Positions 1 to 12,300 of a stretch of DNA of 64,000 nucleotides are shown here, piece after piece. Each line of letters opens with the position of its first letter. The stretch's first letter is position 1. The stretch is from Anaspis maculata (lineage: Eukaryota; Arthropoda; Insecta; Coleoptera; Scraptiidae): contig OX421961.1 of the NCBI GenBank assembly GCA_949128115.1, forward strand, positions 102,842,363-102,906,362, in the 5' to 3' direction. Made by a program: the position numbers and the translations under genes. The notes beneath the pieces were generated by a model. It had not been told where the DNA came from. It saw only the letters and a list, made by a program, of their open reading frames with translations, and searched no databases.

Positions 1-451
1 ACTAAACAAGTTACAGACACGGGATAAAAACCATCGTGTTCCTAACCCCAATCTATTTCAATGAAAGTGGTTTCCGCCGTCACCACCGCCCCAGTACTCT
101 ACCCCCGACGAAAAATTCGAGAAGTAAACAGAATAGAGAGGCAGAACCAAAACCATTCTAGCCCCCCATATATCCCAATGAAAGTTGTTTCCGCCGCCAT
201 CGCCATCTCCGATGAAAAACTTGAGAACAAAAGGTACAGAGACGAAGCAAAAACCATCGTGCTCCTCGCCTCTAATCTATTCCAACGAATTTCCGCTTCC
301 TCCGACGAAAAACTCGAGAACCGTGAAAGCTACATCAAGGAGACAATAACCATTGTATTTTTAGCTTCTTCTCTAGCTTTACGGGCATATTCACTGCTTT
401 TTTCCTGTGTTTTTTTTTGTGGTTTGATTACATTCACGATAATTTGCTCAG
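1..451. repeat. Gamma-COP intron with degenerate tandem repeat
   Basis: This is intron sequence upstream of the first visible gamma-COP exon; the acceptor AG is at 450-451. About 18-370 holds three and a part copies of a degenerate unit of 100-125 bp. Each unit has an 'aaaaccat' start, a 'tttccgcc/t' core (near 67, 186 and 286) and a 'cgaaaaa.tcgaga' segment. Open reading frames across it look like a by-product of the repeat, since they match nothing I recognise and do not join the next exon. Confidence 0.65.
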
Positions 452-3400
452 ATCCGCATCACTGCCAAGCTCTTGGACGAGGAAGAACCCGGAAACGATT
501 CCCCGATGTTCGAATTTATCGAATCCTGTTTGCGTCACAAATCCGAAATGGTTGTCTACGAATCGGCCCATGCCATAGTCAACCTGAAGCGCACCACCAG
601 CAGAGAGCTGGCGCCGGCCATCAGCGTTCTGCAGCTGTTCTGCGGTTCGCCGAAGCCGACCTTGCGATTCGCCGCTGTCAGGACCCTCAACCAGGTGGCC
701 ATTTCGCATCCGGCAGCCGTCACGGCCTGCAACTTGGACTTGGAGAACCTGATCACCGATTCGAACAGATCCATCGCCACGTTGGCCATCACGACTTTGC
801 TCAAAACTGGTAATGGACGCGACAAGAGTCACAAATCAACCGTTTTTAAACATGAACTTTGTCTCTTGCAGGTGCCGAATCTTCCGTGGACAGACTCATG
901 AAGCAGATAGCCACTTTCGTTTCAGAAATCAGCGACGAGTTCAAGGTGGTCGTGGTGCAAGCCATAAGAACGCTGGCATTGAAGTTCCCGCGCAAACACA
1001 GCGTGTTGATGAACTTCTTGTCGGCAATGTTGAGAGACGAAGGCGGTTTGGAATACAAAGTTTCGATTGCCGATACGATCATCACCATTATTGAAGATAA
1101 TCCTGAAGCGAAAGAGACTGGTTTGGCACATTTGTGCGAGTTCATTGAAGATTGCGAACACACATCTTTGGCAGTTAGGATTTTGCATCTGTTAGGAAAG
1201 GAAGGGCCGAGAACTAAGCAGCCATCAAGGTAATTAACGGGGGTCTTACGAAGTGAAATTTTTTGACCGCCGTGGCATAACGTTTCTTTTCATGTATCAT
1301 CTACTGGGTTAAATAATTTTCTGTTCTTTGTCCAGGTATATTCGTTTCATTTACAACAGAGTGATTTTGGAAAATCCAACTGTCCGAGCCGCAGCCGTTT
1401 CGGCCATGGCCCAGTTCGGCGCGACATGTCCCGACCTTCAGGAGAACATCCAAGTCCTATTGGCACGCTGCCAAATGGATTCGGATGACGAAGTACGTGA
1501 CAGGGCCACATACTACTCCAGCATCCTGAATTCACAAGACAAGAGCATCTATAACAGCTACATTCTGGAAACGCTTCAAGTATCGATTCCCTCGCTGGAA
1601 CGCTCATTGAAAGAGTACATCCAGCAACCCGCCAGCGAACCGTTCGACATAAAAACCGTTCCAATTGCCGCCGTGCCGACGCCAGAAGAACACGAGCATG
1701 CCAAGGTCAAGGCCGAAGGCATGATCGTCTCGTCGAACGGCGCCGCCGGCAAACCGCCAAAGATCTCGCGCGAAGAAAACTTTGCTGAGAAACTCAGTTC
1801 GATCCCTGGCATCGGCGAACTGGGCGCCCTGTTCAAGAGCTCGGACGTCGTGGAACTCACCGAATCCGAAACCGAATACTTCGTGCGGTGCATCAAGCAT
1901 TGCTATGCGAACTACGTGGTTTTGCAGTTCGATTGCCTGAACACCTTGAGCGATCAGCTGCTGGAAAACGTCCGCGTTCAGCTGGAACCCAGTGATGGGT
2001 ACGTCATCGTCAGCGACATTCCCTGTCCGAAACTGCCGTACAATGAAACCGGCACGGCGTACGTCATCTTGCAGTTCCCGAAAGATGATTTGCCGAACAG
2101 CATCGGCACGTTCGGCGCCGTGCTCAAGTTCATCGTCAAGGACTGCGATCCAAACACTGGATTGCCGGATACCGACGAGGGGTACCACGACGAGTACATT
2201 CTGGAGGACCTGGAGGTCACGCTCGGGGATCAAATACAGAAAATCAACAAGGTCAACTGGGCATCGGCCTGGGACGAAGCGGCGGCCAATTCGATCGAAA
2301 TGGAGGACACTTATTCGTTGAGCTCTATGAGCACACTCGATGAAGCCGTGAAGAACATCGTGCAGTTCCTTGGACTGCAACCTTGCGAACGCACTGACAA
2401 GGTGCCTGAAGGAAAAACAACTCATACGTTGTTGTTAGCAGGTAATTGTCAAGTATTTTTGAAAAAGACAACAAATTTCAGTTATGATCCAAAAAAATCC
2501 TACAATTGAAATTTTTCCCTATGATTAATAATAATATAATAATAATAATAATATAGTTTATTTGCCTACCAAAAATTGATACAAGATGTGAATTTAAACT
2601 GAAAATTCCGTAGCAAGCAAATGGGCTGCCGTTCAACTTTCCTGTGTATCAGGAAGTTGATCTTCCACGGCAGCCGTTGGTTTATTCTTAAAATAAATAA
2701 AAGTACAAACATTCTTGATAGAGCCCCAATTTCTCCTGATTCAAACAAATAACAATACTTAAACAAAATTTACGTCATTGATCCACACTTTTTACAGTAC
2801 ATACAATACGCCCACTGACAAGTAGTTAATATTTACGTCTCAGCGCTAAAATATCATATCATGAGTTTAGAATTGTATGGGAAGTGGTAGAGTGTAGAAT
2901 TACATATTCAGAAATATGCACAGTACACGTCTGTCATTGCTGAGGAAATTTAGTGCGTTTCACACGTTTTCCATGTCCACACTGACAGTTTTTTGAAATG
3001 CTACATTCTCTCTCATAATTGAATGAAGGAAGTAGAGCAAGGCAGATTTGCCCGCAAACTCATTTGTTCATGTTTGAATAATTGTTTTTCATATTTATAT
3101 GGGCAATAAATGTCAAAGTATTATATTACTGGTCAGTTCAACATATACGCTCAGTAAAATTTCACGTCAATTTAGGCGAGCTCCTTAGCGGCAGAAAGAC
3201 AAGCCAAGTATCAAGACAATATTTGAAATTCTTGAAATTTGCATGATACGAACATTGCGAACTCGTAGCACAATATCGCGGTCGACAGCCGCGCACATGA
3301 ACCCAACGAAAGTGTCGAGGTTTTCTTAAAGTATATAGCTCTACAGCCAGAGAGCGATCTGGCAACCTCCAATAACTGTTCATCGTAGCACAAAACTTGA

Positions 3401-4310
3401 AGCTTCATGTGTCAATTTTCACTAGGAACTAATCACGGAATGTACGGAATCCGAAATCCGAAAAATCTTTGCGAAATCAGGTCACTACACAGGGTGATTT
3501 TGAAATGGTGCACCAGAACAGTACTACGGTATTATGGAATCTCTTACGAAGCCCACAAAAGAAATTTAGAAAATTCGACTTTTATTTTCGAAGTTATGAA
3601 GAGTCAACGGGTGGTCCTTTAAACCCTTTCAAGTTCCGTTATTTCAAAATAAAGAGTGATCAGATAAATTTCTCCTCAAAGTAGGCCTCGCCCTTGGTCC
3701 CCTTGGTAGGCGCTTTTTTCCGCTCGATTTTCAGGAATCATAGGCGATTTGAGGAGAAATTTATTCGATCACCCGTTATTTTGGGAAAATGTTGGTGGCT
3801 GAATTATGAGAAACAAATATTAGCCATTGTGTGTGTATTGAATTTTCATTTAGGATTTAGGGTACCTACTATACAGGCGAAGTCCGAAACCTCGAAAATT
3901 ATTTTTCTTCAAATTCTCGAATACCCATTTGATTTCTCGAGCCTGAGCGGCTAGTGAACGGAGCTACGGGGCAAATAGACCATGTACAAGTGTTTCAGAA
4001 ATGAGTAACTTAGAAACAGAGGCTGTAGACCACTTTTTCAATTCATAACGCTCACTGCATAGAGTAGTACGCCCCCCTGTGTTCTTGGGAAGCTCCGCTC
4101 CAGTAGGCCTTACGTTGACAATAGTTATGCATCTGTGTCCAGAACATTGTTGTTCTTAACATCAAAAATCGTTTTACAGGCATGTTCCGCGGTGGAGTGG
4201 ACATTTTAGTACGTGCCAAGCTGGCTTTGAGCGATGTTGTCACCATGCAACTGACGGCCAGGTCGACCAATGGAGATGTCGCTGAACTCATAACGTCAGC
4301 TGTAGGTTAG
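452..4310 (+). CDS. Coatomer subunit gamma (gamma-COP), 5' part outside window
   Basis: Large subunit of the COPI coat, which acts on Golgi-to-ER and intra-Golgi vesicles at the cytosolic face of Golgi membranes. Four exons are visible: 452-809, 872-1229, 1336-2441 and 4180-4310. All have GT donors and AG acceptors and together keep one frame (650 codons plus TAG). The first two exons and the start of the third encode the adaptin-like HEAT-repeat trunk. The third continues through an acidic/Ala-rich linker into the appendage (ear) domain, and the last encodes the conserved C-terminus around [17 protein letters not shown]. The family is usually about 870 residues, so roughly 225 N-terminal residues lie left of the window. 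The last exon is separated by a 1.7 kb repeat-bearing intron. Ends 120 bp from the stop of the convergent YEATS4 gene. Recognition is by family sequence; the exon boundaries are my own reading. Confidence 0.95.
2442..4179 (+). other. Last gamma-COP intron, 1.7 kb
   Basis: No coding exon is seen. It holds an AT-only microsatellite at about 2526-2556 and a short hairpin at about 2623-2680 (GGCTGCCGT against ACGGCAGCC). It also holds an interspersed repeat at about 3485-3910 that recurs in HECW intron 7. The remainder is unremarkable AT-rich sequence. Confidence 0.7.
3485..3910 (+). repeat. Interspersed repeat shared with 41577-41853
   Basis: Begins at ACACAGGGTGATTTTG. The block 3520-3620 (CGAAGCCCACA, then CTTTTATTTTCGAAGTTA, then AGTC..CGGGTGGTCCTT) is clearly the same as 41619-41720. 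A second block, ACCTCGAAAATTATT near 3890, recurs in inverted orientation at 41812-41836. It is therefore a dispersed element, probably a non-autonomous DNA transposon with CAGGGTG-type ends; borders are uncertain. Confidence 0.55.
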
Positions 4311-4315
4311 CTTTA

Positions 4316-4321
4316 ATTAAA
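4316..4321 (+). terminator. Possible gamma-COP poly(A) signal ATTAAA
   Basis: ATTAAA lies six bases after the gamma-COP TAG. It is the only near-canonical signal in the 120 bp before the convergent YEATS4 stop. Weak evidence. Confidence 0.3.
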
Positions 4322-4367
4322 GTATTAAAATATGTGAAAGTACCCAATATTACGTTGTTACAAAAAT

Positions 4368-4373
4368 TTTATT
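4368..4373 (-). terminator. YEATS4 poly(A) signal AATAAA
   Basis: Canonical AATAAA on the minus strand about 57 bp past the YEATS4 stop codon. The 3' ends of YEATS4 and gamma-COP are therefore packed tail to tail and may overlap. Confidence 0.55.
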
Positions 4374-4429
4374 CACTCACAATATAATTACATTATTATT
4401 ATTATTAGTAATATCATATTAAAATATTA

Positions 4430-5834
4430 TTACACAATGTATTGGTTCTCTTGTATTTTCGCTATCTCTTCCTTAAACTGAGAAATTGTTTCTTTGGCTA
4501 GCTTGAGTCGGTTTTTTAGCTGCGATATTTCTGTCCTCAATTTCTGTTTAGCTGCTATTATTGTCTTTTGAGTCTTCTCCTTCTTTTCTTCAACTGAAAA
4601 AATCCAAAAATAATGATAGATGGATGTTTTGTACATAGAATAGGTTACTGGAATAAATAAAACTATTCAGTTCAATGTGTGCAGAGTCTCTTCTACACCT
4701 ACATTTTGTCAGTCTGTAATAGTGTTCAGTAGCAGGAAGCTCTACATAGGTTGAATTGAATAGGTTGCAAAAGTAATAAATGCTTTGAAAACTGCACATT
4801 TTGCCTTCCTGATCTTAAATGAATGAAATTGACGCTTTCAGAACCCAAGGTATCAGAAACTGTCATAAAAATGTTGAAAAAAAATTCAATGTTTTTATTA
4901 CAGGCACTTGCATGCCCTTTGAGGAATGATGGGCATGTGTTGAGTTTTTAATTTAAAATGCAGTTTGCTGCAGATCAAGCCTAGTTTAGTTCAAATTGTA
5001 ATTTGGTATGAAACATGGGATCAAATTTACCAAATCACTAAAATTAATAACGGGATCACTAAAAGGATTTTTTTTACAAATAAAAAAAAGTTTCCGGCAT
5101 TCTTCTGGCACTTGTGAAGCACCTGTTGACAGTACCTTGAACTTCCGAAAGTGACAATCCTATCCTGTATCCTATAACTGACGCATTTAGGAACACTACT
5201 GGTTACTTACAATTTGTATGATGTTCCCATCGTCCCAAGGTCAACTGCTTGGTATTAGTCAACAAATGGTGCATCAGCTGTGTGGGATCTTGGAAAACAA
5301 TCTCATCATAGCTCTCGGATAATATGCCTTTTCCTTGCTCCATCCCAATATCGATAGTTCCGGCCGAAGGGAATAACTTCAGGATGTGATACATCGTCAC
5401 CTACAATAAAGTTTCAGCATAATCATAATCTGCAAAACAAACTTCGATCATTTACTGGTCGTTCATTGGGATCGTGGAAATGGATCTTGATGACGATTTC
5501 AAATTCGCCCCAGCCTGTTTCGCTGATCTCGTATGGCGGTTTGACCACTATTCGGTTTTGGTTGGAGTAACTCTCGTGCAGTTTGAAATGAACCTTCTTC
5601 ACATAGCAAGAAATGTCTTCGTTGTGATATGGTTTGACGTACACTGTCCACTGATGCGTGTGACCGTCTTCCTCTCGCTTTTTACCGAAATATCTGGCTA
5701 TGTTTCCGTACACTATGGGTTTTACGATGCAGATTCCCTGAAAATCTGAACGTTAAAAAAAGTGGTGTGTGGAAATTGTTACTCACTTTCATGCGACCGC
5801 CGGAATCGGGGCCGAAATCTGTGGGCAAACTCAT
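4430..5834 (-). CDS. YEATS4: YEATS domain-containing protein 4 (GAS41)
   Basis: Histone acyl-lysine reader shared by the SRCAP/SWR1 and TIP60/NuA4 complexes in the nucleus, linked to H2A.Z deposition. Four minus-strand exons: 5834-5787, 5737-5456, 5400-5211 and 4593-4430. They give 227 residues, the same length as the human protein. The YEATS fold spans about residues 17-135. Visible marks are [19 protein letters not shown] (residues 28-46), the HESY segment (70-73) and GWGEF (91-95), which carry the His, Tyr and Trp that line the acyl-lysine pocket in this family. The last exon encodes a Lys/Glu-rich coiled coil (about 174-225). All splice sites are GT-AG, and the start ATG is followed by the family-typical short N-terminus. 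The 5' end faces TMEM201 head to head, about 505 bp away. Nothing appears broken. Confidence 0.96.
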
Positions 5835-6339
5835 ATCGTTAATTCAACACCAAAACCTATTAATTCTCCACAGTTTACACTTTTGTTGTGTTTTGAGTGG
5901 AGAAATCGAAAAGCCGTGCAGGAGCTATAACCTCAAACGTCAAAAGCATAGACGTCAAAAGTTCAAGTCAACTGTCTAAACTGTCAATTGTCAAATTGCA
6001 TAACGGTCAAAGCAGTCACTTTTACTAACCGATAAATTCAGTGAAACTGATTTTGGCCAAAAATCAAAATTCCAAAGCCGTAGACATGAAAAGCTTGAAG
6101 TTCTTTGGGGCAAGAGCTTTCATAGCTAGTTGGTAAACTGTTCTGTAATAGCATTTTAATAGTCTCTTGAGTACTCTTGAGTCATTTCGTAAAATTGGTC
6201 AGAATCACCAACGGAGCAAATTTTCAGTCCCTAGTTTTGTGAAGGATCTTGGTGGAGGTTTGAGGTTAGGTTAGTGAGAAGCCGCCAAATGTGGGGGTGG
6301 GCTTTTGAGCAGTTTCGAAATTCTAAGGACCTATTTAAC
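5835..6339. promoter_or_regulatory. Shared 5' region between YEATS4 and TMEM201
   Basis: These 505 bp separate the divergent ATGs of YEATS4 (-) and TMEM201 (+), so both promoters should lie here. I see no TATA box or other clear core element. A cluster of CGTCAAAAG-like and TGTCAA motifs lies at 5936-5995. Bidirectional use is inferred from arrangement only. Confidence 0.45.
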
Positions 6340-9300
6340 ATGTTCAATGACTTGGCACCCATTGTTTCACTTATCTTGTCAATAATAGCACTGTGCCTCG
6401 TAGTGATAGTATCATTTCTCAATTTATATTCAAGATTCAGGTGAGTGTCTTTTACTGCATTCATTGTTGATTCTTGAGCTTATGGACCTATTTGCTGGTT
6501 TAGAATAAGTAGCAATATTTGCTTATTGCCATATCATAGGTTTTTTAGTGAAATTAATCTGAATTTTTGCAGGCGGAAGTTCCCGGTAACTGTGAATTGT
6601 TGGTTTTGCAATTCCAATGTCAAAGTACCCTACATAAATAAGAACAGCTTCGATTGTTCAGTTTGTCTTCAGTACAATGGGTTTACCAAAGTAAGTAGCG
6701 TAGCATATGTTGGAGTTTGTTTTTTCAATCACAATTTATTGCAGGAAGGGGATTATAACAAAATCATACCTGAACAGCACGATGAGTTCATGAACGCTAG
6801 TCTCGACACAACTACAAAATCGAAAAATGGAGGAACCCACTTGACAAATGGTTTGTGCACTTTGTGCAACAATAACCAGCAATTAAAAATCCACCAACTG
6901 GCTAATTTTGTGCCAATGAATGAAGAAAATTATAATGCTGAAATTGAACATTTCCAGTAGGTTATACTGCATTAGCAACAACATTCATGTTTTGATACTT
7001 CTATTTTTCAGAGAACAATTGGAAAAAGCTTATAAGCTGTGCAAGCGATGTGACCGAGTCTTGAAAAAGGAAATTGATAAACAGAGCGCTTGGATTTTCG
7101 GAAAATCCATAAGAAATTCGCGTCATTCCTTTAGAATGCCGGAAAGTGGGATAAAAATGAGAAAACCTTTGCTCTTGACAATAATTAACATAACGTCTTT
7201 GAGTCTAGCTTTAGCTGTATACTTGATTGGTGTACTGCCTAGCTTATTCTCGGCAAAAATGTTGAATTATCTTCCCCAAGAATATGCACAGTTCTTGACG
7301 AATTCTACCATTCCATATTTCAACTTGGTAGACAAGAGCTGGACGTCTTTTCTATATAGAAAAGACTTGCTGCCATCAATCAGTATTGGAGGGCTGTTGC
7401 TGCAACTTGTTTCCGCCAAATGGAACTCGAGCTTTGTAAAACTTAATTGTGTGCTCAGCTGGTTGATTATACTCGTCACTTGTTACATAAATACAAGAAA
7501 ATACTTCACCGCCGTTATTATAGTCCAGGTAAGTTGAAGTCCTAGTAGTGCTAGCAGTTCATAACAACCAAAAAAAAAAATACTTGTATGCTTTTGTGAT
7601 AAAGATACGCGACAAGCTGGTATTGATATTGTTGGGATCTTTGGATGTTGTGACCAAAATACATGAGTACATACACCAAGAACATTTTTCGTGGTGATTC
7701 ATTTTTCCACCAAAGTAAAAATTGATGGAAATAAATTTGGGGGAGGGCAGGTACCTTTTTAAATGTCATCTAGGTACACTGACCATCATAGAAATCAGGT
7801 CAGTTCAATGTGTAAATCATAGGACAAATGACCCGATTTCTATGGCAGCCGTTGACCCTGACGTTTTGTGGTCGAAGGTTATTTTACTGGCATTCATTTA
7901 GTCTAGGCTGGGAGCGCACAATTTGACTCATAGAGAATCGCTCCCACCACAGGGGCCTTATTTCTAGAGAGGAGCGATCACCGGGCGATCACGGTGCAAT
8001 CCGATCGCATCCCTGGCAATGAAAAGTGGTATTTCTAGGCGTAGTGAGTGCTGACCAATCACAGGACGCACAGAACGTTAAATGTGCCAAACTGTCCAAT
8101 GTCATGCTAGTGCGGAGGTTAACGGGATCAACCTTGCTTTTCATTCTGCTGGGATGAAACTTTGCAAGTGATGAGTACATATCCTGAGGTCACTTTTAAG
8201 AAGTGGTGCTCAGCTGGGACCCGTGACCGGGCCACGGTACAAGAGGTTGCCCTACCCGACAGGGGCGATTTCTTGAAATTCCTAAAAAGTCAGTTTGCTT
8301 TTCGGGGCTTCCAATATTCTGGTCAGAAATGATCCCTTGCCTTGTATGGATGTACTTTGTGATAATTTCAAGCCTCCCCGCACTAAAAATGTCGCAGATT
8401 GTCTATTAATCAGGCGTAATTTGCAGAATTCAATGAACAGCTTACTAGTATGGACGTTGGGTGAACCAAGAACCCATTTCATTCCGATGCAAAACCCTTT
8501 TGCATGTGAGTAGAAGGTACCTACAGGTAACTTTTAAGAAGTGGTGCCCCGATGGGACCCGCAGCTGGCGTGCTTCGTAGGAGGTCGAAGGTCCAAGAAA
8601 TTACCATTTTTGAAATCGTTGCTTTTTTATACTTTTTAAATAGACCATATTAATTATTCTCACTCTCCCCTTCCACTAGTCATTTGTAAGTTAGGTATGT
8701 GCCTGTGACCATGCGCACTGCAGTAGATCTCGCGCGCCACAGCATGCATAGAAAACGGAACTTTGCTGTCGCTGTCAGAATTTACGATTTCAAGGTGTTT
8801 TCTTTATTCTTGGGACGTTTTAACCTTTTTAACCATACTTTTACGTGACGGCTGACGGTCGGTTCGCTTTCAAGCGCTGTCAAAATTCTCGTGAGCGGAA
8901 GTTGTGCAGTAAAATATGGCGGCTAATTTGAAATTGTTTTGGATTCAAAAAACTCCATTTTAAAATGCTTCGCATAAACTTCACAGCAAGATTTTCCATT
9001 TCATTATGGTGAAAAGTAGTTCAGGTATTTCTTTTTACACACTTGCTATGTTATACATTCGTTGAAATTGTCAATTTGCACCTTGAATTGATCATTTTAC
9101 AAAGTCATTTAACATGCATATTCTTATGGGAGTTTCAACCCAGCACATGTGGTTGTCTCTCTCCCCGATCTGCGACTGCGCTTTGAATAATTAATATGGT
9201 CAATTGGGCAACATAAATTTCGAGGTCGAGGAATAGAATGCAGTAAGTTTCTAGAAAGTGTCATGCACCAGCGGCGTGCTAGACGGCTGCGAAAAGGCCG

Positions 9301-12300
9301 AGGTGCGACTTTTTTCAAAGTCTTCTGGTAAACCGTGACCAACACTTATTTGACATGTTTGGTATCACTTCTGACCAAATCGCACATTCTGATTCCAAAA
9401 ATAAGTACGAAATTTCGATAAAGACATGTTTAAATAGGTTTTATCAGGAGAAACATGATTTTTTTTATCCTCAAAATTGATGTTTTGTAATTCTTGTTCC
9501 ATCATTGTCCAATGTATTTATAAGTATGATTTTACCTTGGACAGTTGGTTTGGGCTATTTTACACACAAATATCATTTGCTTGAACTTTTTCTCATTTTC
9601 GCAAAGTCACCGAGTGATTTTGTTTCTTGGGATGTATCATGTCAAACCTTGATTTGACGAACCGTGCTATTTCACAGGAAAAACTAGCCTGGGACCAGAA
9701 TGTAGCTTTGATTTGGCACTTTATCCATTTCAAGGCATGGAAATTGTTTCCTCCATCAAACTAAATAGAAAAAACTGGAATCGGAGCCGTATTTTAGTCA
9801 TGACCTCATCTCTGATATTGCGAGCTTCTGAGATAAAATTTCTTCATGATGCACGTTTTCAAACAAAACAACCGTGTGCTTTGTAACAGCGATAGAAACT
9901 TCTAGTGTTACAAATTCTTCTACAGAGCAGTTCAGTTGTACAATCTGTGTCAAAATTGTGATCGTGGGTATTCTGAACCTCGATCGAAATGGAGCTACAA
10001 AACGACGAATTCATAGGTCAAAACTTGCGTTTTTCGCGAAAGTTATCTCGCATCGTCGGAAGAAAAATCATGTAATAACTAAAATACGGCTCTGATTTTA
10101 GTTTTCCTCATTTTGTTTGATGGAGAAAATCATTCTTATGCAATGGAACGAATAAAGTACCAAATCAAAGCTACACTATCGCCCTAGCACAATTTTTGCA
10201 CGTTTCATCAAATCAAACTTTGAAATGTTACATCGCAAGAAACAAAATCACTCCGTGACTTTGTAAAACAGGAAAAAAAAGTCAGCAGATGATATTTGTG
10301 TGTGAAATAGCCCAAACCACCTGTCCAAGTAAAAAATCATAGTTGAAAATACATTGGACAATGATGGAATTTGAACTACAAAACATCAATTTTGATGATA
10401 AGACAAATCATGTTTTTCCTGATAAAACCGGTCTAAACACGTCTCTGTCAAAATTGTATACTCATTTTTGAAATCAGAATAAGCGATGTGCTCGAAAAGA
10501 TACCAAACATGTCAAAAAAGTGTTAGTCACGGTTTACCATAAGACTTTGTGAAAAATCGCACCTCGACTCCTTCGCAGACGTCTGTTACGCCACTGGTGC
10601 AATACATTTCCTGGAAAACTATTGCACCGTACTCCTTGACCTTGGAAATAGATAGTTAATGAAAAAAAGTATAAAAAGCAACGATTCCAAAACTGGTCAT
10701 TTCTTGGACCTTCGACCTCCTACAAAGCACGCCAGTCGCGGGTCCCATCGGAGCATCACTTCCTAAAAGTTACCTGTAGGTACTCACTACTCACGTGCAA
10801 AAGCGTTATGCATCGGAATGAAATGCAAGGTTGGTTCCCCTAACGTGAGCTGTTCATTGAATTCTGCAAATTACGCCTGATGAGTAGGCAGCCCGCGCCA
10901 TTTTCGGCGCGGGGGACTTGAAATTGTCACAGACTATGTATATTCGCACAATCCAAGAAATCATTTCTGACTAAAATAGTGGAAGCCCTGCCACTGCAAA
11001 TTGCATTTTAAGGAATTTCAAGAAATCTCCCGTGTCTGGTAGGGCAACCTCTTGTACTGTGGCCCTGTCACGGGTCCCAACCGGGCACCACTTCTCAAAA
11101 GTGACCTGATGGTATGTACTCATCACATGCAAAGTTTCATCCCAGCAGAATGAAAAGCAAGGTTCGACCTGAAATCGACCGTTAACGTCCGCACTATGCC
11201 ATACGACCGTGCAATCTAAAGCAAAGGATGCGATCTCGTTCGCGTGGCCCAAACCGTGAGAACGATGCGCCCTCGTAATCTGCGCCAATTTTCAGGGAGG
11301 CGATCTATCACATCCTTCCTAGAAATAGAGCCCCAGGGAGGTGCAACCGAGCAAAAAACCTACCGCTGCTACATTTAGTCCACAATAAAAGCAGCAACCC
11401 GGTCGGTAGCACGGTGAGCTCGGCCCCTCTTTCAAAGGTGGAGGTCCCGGGTTCAAATTCGCACCGGACCAGATGGACTTTTTCATGCGTTCCTTAGTAC
11501 TGGGCATCTATGTACTATCGTGCGGTGTTGCCCCGGGAAAGGGACGAAACGGAAAAGCTATCGAAAAGTCGACAACCAACCATACTGAAAATCCCCAAAA
11601 ACTGGGTGTATACACGATGTGCCGTTGATAGTTGTTATCGTCACAGAAAAACTTACCGAAAGAAGCCTGCTTATAACCCAGTAAATAGTTGATGCAAGAA
11701 AAAAAAAATAAAAGCAGCATACTGTTCAAAAACCTAGACACAAAGCTTCCACAGTGCAATCAGCAAACCATGCAGGATACCTGCCGCGTTTAAACCAACT
11801 ATTTGTATAGGTATGCGGGGTATGCCTCAACCGCGACACACCCCAAAACAGTTACACCCACTGACGTGTTACACCACAGTGAAGCTTTCCCGCAGAAAAA
11901 ACCCACCGAGCCAGACCAGACCCACGGTCTATGAGACCCACACACTTACTGACCAACGTATGGTTGGTTATGCAACCGATTATGCAAGTCAAACGTCAGG
12001 CTTCTTTGTGGTGTGTCGCGCGGTACTCGCGGTTGGGGCCTGCCTATGCAACCAGTGGGTCTAATGTGCGGTGGGCTTTCTGCATGGGTTGTTGATTGCA
12101 CTGTGGAAGCTTATTCTACGTGGATTTTTGCAGTTATGCTGCTTCTACAAGGTGTTCATTTGAAAAGTTGTCACCCTTGATTTCTCGCCGCCAAAATTTT
12201 TCACAGGAAAACGCCGAAACAGGTCGATTTTTGTTTCGATGCAGACATCTAGAGCACATACTGTCAAACTTTTATCTTAAACTTCTTCGCCCTCACCCCA

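Noticed and set aside
61..813. Long open frame across the left edge
   Set aside because: Its first part is the tandem repeat in the intron, and its last part is a shifted reading of the true gamma-COP exon.
1604..2425. 273-codon antisense frame opposite gamma-COP
   Set aside because: Antisense shadow of a GC-rich coding exon; no family resemblance.
10971..11288. 105-codon minus-strand frame
   Set aside because: Lies within the right arm of foldback A, and a related reading exists in the left arm; a repeat by-product.
11410..11480. Functional tRNA gene
   Set aside because: Only the promoter boxes are preserved; it is the head of a SINE with a target-site duplication.
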